NCBI GenBank assembly: GCA_014529385.2
Contig: CM043958.1
Location: 118,785,018 to 118,849,017 of the forward strand
Direction of reading: 5' to 3'
Source: Adiantum capillus-veneris
Taxonomy: Eukaryota > Streptophyta > Polypodiopsida > Polypodiales > Pteridaceae
DNA length: 64,000 bases
The translations under genes and the position numbers were made by a program. Below the pieces are notes generated by a model. It did not search any database, was not told the DNA's origin, and saw only the letters and a list, made by a program, of their open reading frames with translations. Shown piece after piece: positions 53,618 through 63,114 of the stretch. Positions within the stretch are counted from its first letter, which is position 1. Each line of letters opens with the position of its first letter.

Positions 53618-54546
53618 TCATACAATTTCTAGATATATATATGGATGATCTTTGTGTTTATTCTCATCGAAGAAGTGACAACATAATGCATCTAGGGAAA
53701 GTCTTCGAAAAGTGCAAAACATGTCGTATTTGCTTAAACCCTGAAAAATGCGTCTCCAAGGTAAGACATGGTAAAATTTTGGGCTACATTGTGTCCAAAA
53801 ACGTAATTTTCATTGATCGAGAAAAGGTACAAATAATTGGAGCACTATCAAGACCAATGAAAATGAAGGAAGTGTAGGCATTTATTGGGCATTGTGGGTA
53901 CTACAAGCGTTTCATATATATGTATGTTGTAATAGCTAAGTTGTTGTATGTCCTCATTGCTAAGTTTGAATGGACAGAAGAATGCAATCAGGCTTTCCAT
54001 AAATTGAAGCAGCAACTAATTTTTTCTCCAATTTTGCAAGCCCCTCACTGGAGCAAAATCTTTCATGTTCATGTTGATGCATTAGCCTATGCCATAGGAT
54101 GCATATTAGCCCAACCAGGAGAGAACAAAATGGATATTCTCATTTTCTACTCTAGTCGACAGCTAAACAGCGTAGAGAAAAATTATACCACTATAGAAAG
54201 AGAAGGTGTGGGAATGATATATGCTATCAAAAAATTTAGACTCTACCTTCTTGCATACAAATTTGTTTTCTTTGTGGATCACCAAGCACTACTATATCTA
54301 GTAAACAAACCTTGCAACTCTGGAAGAATTTTTTGCTGGTTTATACTATTGCTTGAGATTGACTTCACGGTAGTCGTAAAAGAAGGGACTACACACAAAC
54401 GAGCAGATCATCTTTCACGACTGTTCCATGGGGAATCACCTGAGGGTATCGATGATGATCTTCCAGATTTGTATCTATTAAACATTGAAATGGTTCCCAG
54501 GTGGAGCGAAGAGGTCATTCCTCTACTCACAATCGGGTCATTATAG
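53618..54546 (+). pseudogene. RT C-terminal half and RNase H of element G
   Basis: After the E insertion the RT resumes: LDIYMDDLCVYSHRRSDN (YMDD active site), FEKCKTCRICLNPEKCVS, KILGYIVSKN, then a stop (53877) and FIGHCGYYKRFI. RNase H follows in 53920-54546: FEWTEECNQAFHKLKQQL, FHVHVDALAYAIGCILAQPG (DAS-type Asp kept), YSSRQLNSVEKNYTTIEREG, MIYAIKKFRLYLLAYKFV, VDHQALLYLVNK and HKRADHLSRL. All RNase H acids are recognisable. It has a single RNase H, unlike element C, so G is not Tat-like in this respect. Confidence 0.9.
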
Positions 54547-55910
54547 GTAGAAAGACAACCATCAATTATACATCAAACAAAAAATCTCCAGCTTTTAGCA
54601 GGAAGATTGTACAAACACGGTAAGGATGGGATTTTGAGACTATGTGTACAGCCCAAAGAATCTGACTACTACCTCAAACAGGCTCATTACAAAATACGGG
54701 GTTTCATAATGGAGAAACGCAAACATGCCAATGGCTAAAGAGACTGGGAGTCGACTGGCAAAACATAGAACACAGCATCCATACATATGTAAAATCATGT
54801 GATATCTGTACAAAACAACCTCCAGTGGAACATGCCACCCTGTTTCGAGTAGTACAAGCATCCAAATGGACTACTCACATAACTGAGTACTTAAGAAATA
54901 AGACCTTCCTTGAGGGATGGGGCAAGGCAAGAGCAAAAACTGTAGGAGAAGAGGCCAAACACTATCTGCTCATTGCCAACCAACTAGGCGGAGAAAAGAC
55001 GAGCAACTACGAGTGTGTGCTACGAAAAGCGAATATTACATTATCCTAGAACAAGCACATTCAAGACAGCCGGGGGGACATTTCTCTGCTGATAAAACGG
55101 CAAAGCTTAGGCATATGGTGGCCAACCCTGTTTAGGGATGCAAAAACCTATGTCAAATGATGTGATGAATGTCAACTCACAAAACCACCCCTATGACGAG
55201 ATGAAATGCCATTAAGACCAATGATGAGGGTACGCGCTTTTTCCAAATGGGGCATTGACTTTATTGGTCTCATCATACCTCCGGGATACAGGTTGCACGC
55301 ACAGTACATCATAGTAGCAACAAACTAAATGACAAAATGGGTGAAAGCAAAGGCAACCCAAAAAAATGATGCACAAACTACAGCTCAGTTCATTTTCAAA
55401 CACATCCTTACAAGATATGGTCTACCCATAGAAATATTGAGTGATAGGGGAACACACTTTCTAAACAATGTCATTGAAAGCCTCCTTGACAAATTTATGG
55501 TGGTCCACCGCAAATCAGCACCCTATCACCCACAAGCTAACGGACAAGCAGAGAGTACCAACAAAATCTTATGCACTGCACTCATCAAAATAGTCAGTGA
55601 CTCAAGAAATAATTGGGATCAAAAGCTACACACAACATTATGAGTTTATAGAAGAGTAGCTTCTAAAACTTCCATCGGATGACTCCCTTTAACCTGGTGT
55701 TCGGGATTAATGCGATTCTACCCATGGAATTCTTAATCAAAAGCCTACGAGTGGCAACACAATTAGGATGGACGAGCCACGAGCTATCGGAAAGACTAGA
55801 CACCCTGGAACAATTAGATGAAACTAGAATCAGAGTGATAGTAGCTGGGATATATGCTCCAAAAAAACAAATGAAGGCTTTCCATGATCAACATGTGATT
55901 AGCAAAGAGT
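54547..55910 (+). pseudogene. Integrase of element G with two tandem HHCC zinc modules
   Basis: A first zinc module lies at about 54580-54830: LLAGRLYKHGKDGILRLCVQ, YYLKQAHY, HNGETQTCQWLKRLGVDWQN and VKSCDICTKQPP. After a linker (SKWTTHITEYLRNKTF, EEAKHYLLIANQL) a second, more canonical one follows at about 54985-55190: KDEQLRVCATKSEYY, EQAHSRQPGGHFSADKTAKL, and CDECQLTKPPL. The core has SKWGIDFIGLI, EILSDRGTHFLNN and NGQAESTNKILCT, so all catalytic acids are present. Frames change several times and stops occur (about 55328, 55641). The pattern LRVC..YY..QAH against LRLC..YY..QAH shows the modules are related copies. Confidence 0.82.
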
Positions 55911-55915
55911 TCTAA

Positions 55916-56340
55916 AAAGGGGATTATGTTTTAATGTATACGCTCAAACAACACTCCAGAAAACTCAAAAAGCAAGGAATGTGGCCTTTTGTAATAGATG
56001 ATATATCACAAAGAGGCACCATCAAGCTCGCAACATTAGCAGGTAAGGAGATGCCTAATTGGATGAGTGCCTGCAGATTAAAGAATTATCTTCTTCGGCT
56101 GACACCTAAAGAACTCAAAACAATACATGCAGCAGATCAGCGTAGAAGTCAAGCACATGACATTCGAGAACATGCACAGCAGGAAGCCAAAATTAGAATA
56201 TTAAAGCGCCTGGAGCAAGCAAAGTTTCAGAGAAAAGAACAACAGAACGATTGTCTCGATACCATTCCAATAACATCCCTAAAAATGGTAGCTACATGGT
56301 TAGGTGGAATGGATCTACGCATTAATTATAGCTTGTTGAT
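55916..56340 (+). pseudogene. Integrase C-terminal region of element G
   Basis: KGDYVLMYTLKQHSRKLKKQ, MWPFVIDDISQRGTIKLATL, AGKEMPNWMSACRLKNYLLR: the usual gypsy tail. It is followed by a Gln/Arg-rich coiled-coil stretch (DIREHAQQEAKIRILKRLEQ). The frame is open to 56362, where the protease-like ORF takes over in another frame. Confidence 0.75.
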
Positions 56341-57222
56341 GGTACAACCGAGCAAGCATTAGTGGACACTGGGGCATGGGCTCATGTTGTTAACTACTCC
56401 ACTTTTAGAAAACTCACAAGGGAACCTCGAATACCAAACACGGTGGGGTTCAAAGTGGCAAATAAAGTCAGCATAATGGACAGTCTAGGACACATAAATT
56501 TACCAATCACTATTGATGGAACAATTTATCTACATCAATTTCATGTGGTTGAGGATCAAGATCTTAATGAAGCAAGTATTATGGGAGTATCGTGGATGCC
56601 CACTTATCAAGCCATGCCAAACTGGCAGGAGAATACCTTGTACCTCATACAAGAGGACCAATCTTTTGCCACACCCTTTGTACCAACAGACCATGTATGT
56701 GAACCACCACTTGCTCCAATTCAGCGATATTCTCCAACTGTGGTAAGGAAAGTGTGGATTAAAAAATCATCATGCAAACCAATTCGAAGAAATTGTGGAT
56801 ACCCAAACAATAAAGGAATACAAGTCAATCTACATTGCCTCAACAAAAATCCCAACCTTGCCAAACCACGCACAGCTTTTGTTAAACAACCTAGGCCAAT
56901 TCAACATCAACCTCGACAACCAAAAGACATCAAGTGGGTATGGAAACCAAAACAAACTCGCTCACAAGATGCCTCTTCAAGGGAATCCACACCCAAGCAA
57001 TTTCAGTGGCGACCAAAAAAAATCTCTCAATCAAAACAACAAGCAGCATCACAACTTTTTAAGGTCACCATCAAACACAGGGTGCGTCTTCTACAATTAC
57101 TATTGTTTGGACCATGCAGCTTCAATGCGACCTTGCCACTAGGAGCCACTGAACATATTGTTCAGCACCCCTTTATTACACAGCATTTGTTCCGCCATGC
57201 ATATCCCCCATTCGCATCATAG
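56341..57222 (+). CDS. Post-integrase ORF of element G: retropepsin-like domain plus Trp-Lys region
   Basis: The frame reads GTTEQALVDTGAWAHVVNYS, the standard start of a retropepsin (ALVDTGA), then PNTVGFKVANKVSIMDSLGH, LPITIDGTIYLHQFHVV and ASIMGVSWMPTYQAMPNWQE, which corresponds to the ILGRPWL..A..DW end of a protease. From about codon 130 a basic region follows with VWIKK, VWKPK and QWRPK and many Lys/Gln/Arg, then a short end. The only upstream ATG-like choice is unclear: a stop lies at 56329, and the frame may be entered by frameshift from the integrase frame. A protease after integrase is abnormal for Ty3/gypsy. The ORF ends 80 bp before the PPT. Confidence 0.72.
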   Translation, partial: GTTEQALVDTGAWAHVVNYSTFRKLTREPRIPNTVGFKVANKVSIMDSLGHINLPITIDGTIYLHQFHVVEDQDLNEASIMGVSWMPTYQAMPNWQENTLYLIQEDQSFATPFVPTDHVCEPPLAPIQRYSPTVVRKVWIKKSSCKPIRRNCGYPNNKGIQVNLHCLNKNPNLAKPRTAFVKQPRPIQHQPRQPKDIKWVWKPKQTRSQDASSRESTPKQFQWRPKKISQSKQQAASQLFKVTIKHRVRLLQLLLFGPCSFNATLPLGATEHIVQHPFITQHLFRHAYPPFAS

Positions 57223-57302
57223 GGCCACACTACATGGCTATGCATAGACACCTTCTTTGTTCCCATGACTCTAACACGTGTTTGTCGAGGATGACTCACT
57301 CT

Positions 57303-57500
57303 AGGAAGGGGGGAAAATGTAGCAGGATTATCATTTTGTATATATTATTAACATATTAATTCTTTTCTTTTCTTTTTCTTTAAAACAAGCCCACATAATC
57401 ACAAGCAATACCGACACCATCTAATATCGGGTTAAGAATATGTATGTCTGAGAGGTTACACTAATTTTTTGGCTAATTTTTGGCCAACTAATAATAATTG
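57303..57500 (+). other. PPT of element G and start of its 3' LTR
   Basis: AGGAAGGGGGGAAAA (57303-57317) precedes TGTAGCAGGATTATC at 57318, the inferred LTR start. The right edge of the LTR cannot be set: no 5' LTR of G is in the window and the following sequence is of unclear origin. A 68-codon frame at 57553-57759 has no recognisable motif. Confidence 0.6.
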
Positions 57501-57866
57501 TAAATAATTTTATTTTACTAAAAAGCAAAAAAAAACAGATAATCAACAAAATTTGATAAGTCAAGCCAGGAAAGTTGGGATTGACTTTTGCAAGCAAACA
57601 CCAAAACTTCAAAGCAAGGACTACGAACATGGCAAATATGAAAAGATTCGGGACACGATGGATTTTGAGCCAACTTCTAAAGGATCAAAACTGCAGATTG
57701 AACGTCATTTGTCGATTGACTATCAGAATGGAGAATGGTTTGAACTGCAGGTAATATGAACAAAAAGATATGATCAATGGTGGTAGTATGAATGGGGCAT
57801 TCCGGGAAGACTAGGAACATATAGTCGAATGGGGGGCAACATAAGCTCATTTGCATTCAGAGAGAG

Positions 57867-57879
57867 CTCTAGAGAGAGA

Positions 57880-57922
<43 letters not shown>
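57867..57922. repeat. (GA)n microsatellite
   Basis: About 56 bp of GA with one GATA interruption, within an unannotated stretch after the G LTR start. Confidence 0.95.
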
Positions 57923-57925
<3 letters not shown>

Positions 57926-58099
57926 AAAGCATAGGGTTTTTAGCTTTGGTTTTGCCCGCTATGACCACCTCGATAGCTCTTACTACACCGGATTCGACAG
58001 GTATGATCATTAACCCTACAAGAACATGTATGTATGCCCCATACTGCATCAACATTGCCAAAACAACAGATTAGAGAAGTACAAAGTCACAAATTATGT

Positions 58100-59600
58100 A
58101 AACTAACAGGTCCAATGGGGGACTTCAAAACTCATCAAAAACCAAAAACCTTTCATCTGTGGATCCTAGTAGCTGGCAGAATCAGGCAGAGCAAAAACAG
58201 CTGCAAAAGGTGGTGGAACATGGATCACGATCCATGTTCCTCAAACCCTAAAACCAAAAAAAAATTGTATAGAAGCATCCACAGGTAGCCAGGAACAACC
58301 TTACCTAGCTAGAATTGCAAAATGCTTCCCAACATGGATCGCAATCCATGTACCTTTTTGCAAAAATCAGGGCAGGTTTGGTTCATTAGCTGGGGAATGC
58401 AACAATATGACTGGTGCTGCAAAAATAATCACAAAGATTGCTCTTAAACTCATCAAACGCTCCTGGCTACCTTCAGTCTGCAAATGGTCTTTTAGCCATT
58501 TTCAAAGAAAAAAGGATAGGATTTCAGCAAAACTCATGGAGTAGGGCTAAAAGCAGGGTTCTTAAGGAGTTTTCAATTGCTACTTAAGCCAGTTGGGAAT
58601 CTTCACACTCTCCTCAAGGCCTATCAACAAGGAAATGTAACTTAAGGATGTTTTTAGGATCAAAACCAAGCAAAAGATTATCTCCAAAGTGGTGAAATAT
58701 TTCGGGATCAATTTGTCTCCTCAAATGGATTCAGAATTTTATGGAATTTGACAGGGAGCTAGGCAAATCTGTCATCGGGAATCGAGGCAATAACAGATAG
58801 GCAAAGCATGTGCCCAAAAGTGGTTCCAAAAAATAGATATGGTCAAGACGAAAAAACCATGGCCATAAACTAGAAAATGGGGCAAACTAAGAAAAAACAT
58901 GTCCAAATTGAAAATATTTCACCAGTGTACTAGGAAGACCTTATGGGAACATATGTGCAAAGAAACTGTATCAAAATCCCTCCCAACATGGATCATGATC
59001 CATATACCTTTTTACCCAAACAAAGAAAAATCCATACCATCTGGCCTAGTATGTTCAAAAAATCCAAGCCATGAAGTTTCAAGCCATTTGAATTCCAAAA
59101 TCCACTTCAAAATGCCAAAATTCTCTAAGTCTGCAAAATAATTTCAGAAATTAGCCTAAGTGTCAAACCAATGATCCAAATCCCTAAATTCTTGGACCAA
59201 GGCACCATCTAGATGAACCCTACCAGATGGTATCATTAGAATTCCAAAATGTTGTCCAACATGGATCGCAATCCATCTTCCTCAAACCCTAAATCCAGAG
59301 AAATTTTCACAGTAGCATCTCCATATGCCAGGAACAACCTCCCTAGTTGGATTTTCAAAATTCCTTGCAACATGGATCACGATCCATGTACCTTTTTACC
59401 AGAATTCATTTATTATATTACATTGTTGTGCCTATAGTAATCCTAGATGCACTGGTGAAATTTGGTCAAATTTGGGATAGTTTTGACAAAGTTATGCTCA
59501 TTTTTCATTTGATAGTCAACTTTTTGCAACTTTTTGACAGTTTTGATCAATTGCTACAACCTATTTTCAATGATAAAATTGACCACAGGATGCCTTGAAG
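58100..59600 (+). repeat. Second palindrome-bearing leader, related to that of D
   Basis: Five copies of the ACATGGATCRYGATCCATGT palindrome or near-variants lie at 58218, 58332, 58986, 59259 and 59370 (spacing 114, 654, 273, 111). Flanks include TTCCCAACATGG and TACCTTTTTG, as in D, and CTCAAACCCTAAA follows two copies. As in D, ORFs of an element-like kind come next. There is no convincing coding sequence inside. Confidence 0.75.
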
Positions 59601-60482
59601 GAAAGCACAAAGGAAGTGGGAAACTGCACCTTATGAGATAACACATATCTCCTCAAATGAGAAGGCTCATATCATCGAACAGGTACTCAAAGCAATACCG
59701 GCTAACACATTCTTCAGAAGATTTCAAGCCGCGGACAAAAAAATAGTGAAGACCACTATCTTCCCAAGGGAAATGTGGACACTACACCAAAAGCAGGGGC
59801 CAGATGTTTGCAATTGTACATCTCTCTATGATTACCGCCCTTGGGAATGGATTTCAGACGAGCTCATGAACTCATAAGCTCAATTCAGTACAATGGAGAA
59901 TCCACCCTGACTGACAAACATGGGGCAACAGTCAAGGTTAAGATCACAGTAGAGATAATCAATGAAACTCTTCATATGCTGCAAGGGATGCACAATCTAT
60001 TGCAAAAGATAAAAGCAATAGACAACGAAAAATCTTGCTTGAAGCAAATAGGCCACAAGTTGACATATCAGGATTTGATCTACTCAGAAACCGAATTGTC
60101 GTTGTGCCTCACATCGCAACACTTCAAAGTGCAGAAGCCACCAAGATATACAGTAACGTTGTTGCACATGGCAGTAGTAATGGCAATGGGCTTGGCAAAG
60201 ATAAGAGTGGTTGGCTACGAGTTTGGAAATTACCTCCTCAATAACATCGTCAAAGAAAACCTAAAGGGGAGTCAAAAAATCAAGGTCTACATGAATGCGG
60301 GACCAATGCTGATGCGAATTGCCTATCAATCATTAGGAATGATTGAGGATCTACCACCCACAAAAGTGCACATAGATCTAATTCACAAATCTAAAAGAGC
60401 AGTAAGACCTATGGTTGGACCATCCACAAAGCCGAACCTAGAAGCTACACAAACAAGGCAATGCAACCATAAAGGACTCTGA
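59600..60482 (+). pseudogene. Hypothetical element-type ORF
   Basis: The frame before 59841 reads RKAQRKWETAPYEITHISSN, EQVLKAIPANTFFRRFQAAD, FPREMWTLHQKQGPDVCNC and YDYRPWEWISDELMNS. After a frame change the ATG at 59841 opens 213 codons: MGMDFRRAHELISSIQYNGE, VKVKITVEIINETLHMLQGM, LCLTSQHFKVQKPPRYTVTL, KIKVYMNAGPMLMRIAYQSL. It is a soluble, globular-looking protein without a domain I can name. Its position after the palindromic leader is where gag lies in D, but it shows no Gag motifs. It could be an accessory protein of a plant LTR family or a host-derived gene carried by one. Confidence 0.45.
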
Positions 60483-60548
60483 CAGCGAAAAGACAGAGTC
60501 GGATGCTCGGAGTAGCCAGGAAGTTGGGTCCCAAAAATATATACCCCT

Positions 60549-61660
60549 TTGGAGTACCAATCTTTAGAGGAGGAGCATGATAGCGAGTTCTCCCTGGGAT
60601 ACACAAGATTGAGGAAGAAAACTTCCCATGTGGCAAAAGCCATTCCAATAACTCAAGCCAGGAGAACAATGGAAGAAGTGCAGGCGTTGAGGGAAAGGAT
60701 CTGCCAACAGAAGCATGAAGAAAAAAGAAGCCAAGGAACAGAAGTTGATGGTGAGAAAGAAGAAGAAGAAGAAGAAAACATTCCATTGCTACGCAAGCAG
60801 ACAACAGCTCTAGAACGGATCAAGCAGCAAAAAAGACAAGAACCCAAAGGGAATCAAGAGATTGCTAGTGCCATGCAGCAACGAATCCAAAACGAGCTCA
60901 AACAAAAGATTGAGCAAAGAGAGAAAGAAGATGCAAAGAGACAATGCGTTGATGATCTTGAATTATTTGATCAATCCACTCAAAGCAAAAACAAGGAAGA
61001 TAACTCACAAGGGAAGGAAGAGTAAGACACGCTTGACCAGTAGGGTCAGGAATTTGATTCTCCCAAGGACACTGAGGTACCTTTAGAGACTGCAACAAAG
61101 AGAAAGAAAAAGTTGTAGACCTCCCAGATCAAGGAGCGGACAAGATGCAGTCGAAACAAAAGACAGATCAGGAAATGGAGGCAACACAACCAAAGCCTAC
61201 CACAATTTCAGCAATTATAAAAGAACTGAAATTGAAGGAAAAACAACTGATGAGGTTGGGACATCAGATCAAGGTCAAAAAAGCTAGCAGAAACCAAGAT
61301 CGCAAGCTGTAATAGAGGAGGGAGCCAAAATGATCAAGTCATTTGACATTGCTACTCATTTAAAGAAAATGAAGCTCTAGCTTCAATGCCAAAGGGCTCT
61401 CTACAACCTGTGCGAGCTAGAATTGGAAGATACAAAAAGAGACGTGTCTAAGGAAGCTAAAAATACCTTGCAGCTAAAACAAAGAATAGAGGAATTGGGG
61501 AAGCCACATCTACAAGTCCAATATGAGTTGCAAAGAGAATAGGAAAATGCAGCCTACTATTACAAGAAGGTGCATGTAAAAGGCAAAGACGGCTCCAGCA
61601 GGCAAGCGGGAACTATCTCCTGGAAGCCAGACAGTGGATTGGTCACACAGCAATAATTAC
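60549..61660 (+). pseudogene. Coiled-coil hypothetical ORF and its decayed continuation
   Basis: The 158-codon frame (60549-61025) is rich in E, K, Q and R (EEVQALRERICQQKHEEKRS, GEKEEEEEENIPLLRKQ, ERIKQQKRQEPKG) and should form a long coiled coil. After stops the character continues to about 61660 (KELKLKEKQLMRLGHQIKVK; LCELELEDTKRDVSKEAKN; LQLKQRIEELGKPHLQVQYE). It probably belongs with the preceding ORF as one polyprotein. No enzymatic motif. Confidence 0.4.
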
Positions 61661-62093
61661 CACGACAGTTACTATAGTAACTCTAGAGGCTATAAATAGA
61701 CCCATTACTTTGTAATCGGGCTGCTTGTCTTTTTTGACTTCTTACTCCTTAGTTCTCTTGGTTTAGCTTCCTAAGCAGTTCCTGAGCTACAATCTTTCGC
61801 CTGTAAATCCACTTTGTAATCATAACTATTGTAGTTAATTGAGCTTCAGTCTGATATAACTTGTACTGGTTACTCATGAACTATGAATTTGAATCTGAAC
61901 TGTGAACACTTTTCCAGTCATCCTCTCTACTTCTTAGTCCAGTATACTATTTCAGTTTATCTAACTATTTCAATCTAGTTTTCACCTTCTATCCTAGTTT
62001 CTCTGAATGATCTGACGACTTACCAGTAGTTGTAAGTTCTAACACTAGAATCAGCTATCTAAAAGAGATTAGCTCCAATTCCATTTTGGCGAT
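61660..62093 (+). repeat. Probable 5' LTR of element H (left edge uncertain)
   Basis: This AT-rich, non-coding block contains TATAAATAG and ends ..CCAATTCCA before a PBS-like site at 62097. The left edge is a guess, placed where coiled-coil coding ends. It could equally serve as the 3' end of the preceding ORF-bearing element. Confidence 0.4.
61691..61697 (+). promoter_or_regulatory. TATA box in the H LTR
   Basis: GGCTATAAATAGACCC, a consensus plant TATA box on the plus strand, about 400 bp before the PBS-like site. Confidence 0.6.
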
Positions 62094-62096
62094 CAC

Positions 62097-62113
62097 GATG
62101 GTTCGAGTTGTTT
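62097..62113 (+). other. Candidate primer-binding site of element H
   Basis: TGGCGATCACGATGGTT begins with TGG after an LTR-like end. The tRNA species was not assigned. Confidence 0.45.
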
Positions 62114-62199
62114 GCTCGTTGACTTGAAAACTCTTCTCCCAGTTAGAATTTTCAACTGAAGTGCAGGCACCAAAATCCAGTTGTGGTTGTAAACCATCC

Positions 62200-63110
62200 T
62201 ACCATGTTGACCCTATCCCTGAGTAGTCAGAAAGAGATTCTAATCCTAAGAATGAATCGGTGGTTGATATTGAGGCTCAAGAGGAGCACAGTCATGCTGA
62301 TGAAGCCAAGGATTCTCAGCACTCCAGTCAGTCCAGAAGAAGAAGGGCTGAGAGGGAAGAACGCAAGGCCAGGAGTTCTCGGACCACACAGAGGGATGAA
62401 GGAGCCAAAGGCAGTAAAGGTAGTCGCCACAGTTCCAGTAGAAAATCCAGGGAGGAGACAAAAATTGAGACTGATGAAGCAATTGATTGGGATGCCGATA
62501 CGGACCATTACAAGAAATCTTCAAGAAAGAGTTAGGTTCCTAAGGTCAAAAGAGGCAGAAACGATGTTGATCGACATGATTATCCCTCTTCATTAAAAAT
62601 TTCCTTTCTAGTGTTCAAAGGTGGGAATAAAGATGATCCGGATGTTCATATCCAAGCCTTTGAATAGTATGCTGAGTTGAAGAGTATCAATGAAGATGAT
62701 TGGGGAAAATACTCTCCTCATATTGAAGGATGCAGCAAGGAAATGGTACTACCATTACCCAGCTTGCCAACTCAGATCATACAACAAACTACTCAAATTG
62801 TTTTGACTGGAATATTCAGACAACAGAGGAGATCATGATATCCTCTATGAACTGGATAAGATAAAGCAAGGAAAATTATCAGCCAGAAGTTATGTTGAGA
62901 AAATCAAGGAGCTCACCAGGCAGTTGCAGGAACCACCATCAGAGAAGAGGCTGTGAGCATGGTTTTTAAATGGTTTCTGTAGTAAAAATCTTAGGGAACA
63001 GGAGGTGCCAGCACCCACAAAGAAGTTCAATGACTTGGTGCAGTGCACCCTGAAGCTTGAATAGCAGGCAAAGAAGGAGAATAATCACAAGAAAAGGAGG
63101 TCCATTGGTA
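62200..63110 (+). pseudogene. gag of element H (Ty3/gypsy), decayed
   Basis: The N-terminal part is very charged (SERDSNPKNESVVDIEAQEE, then RRRRAEREERKARSS, and KSREETKIETDE). From about 62600 a Gag capsid is readable with frame changes: FLVFKGGNKDDPDVHIQAFE, stop, YAELKSINEDDWG, LLILKDAARKWYYHYPA, GDHDILYELDKIKQGKLSA, YVEKIKELTRQLQE and APTKKFNDLVQCTLKLE. No zinc knuckle or protease follows: the sequence passes directly to RT at about 63115. Confidence 0.7.
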
Positions 63111-63114
63111 GTAG

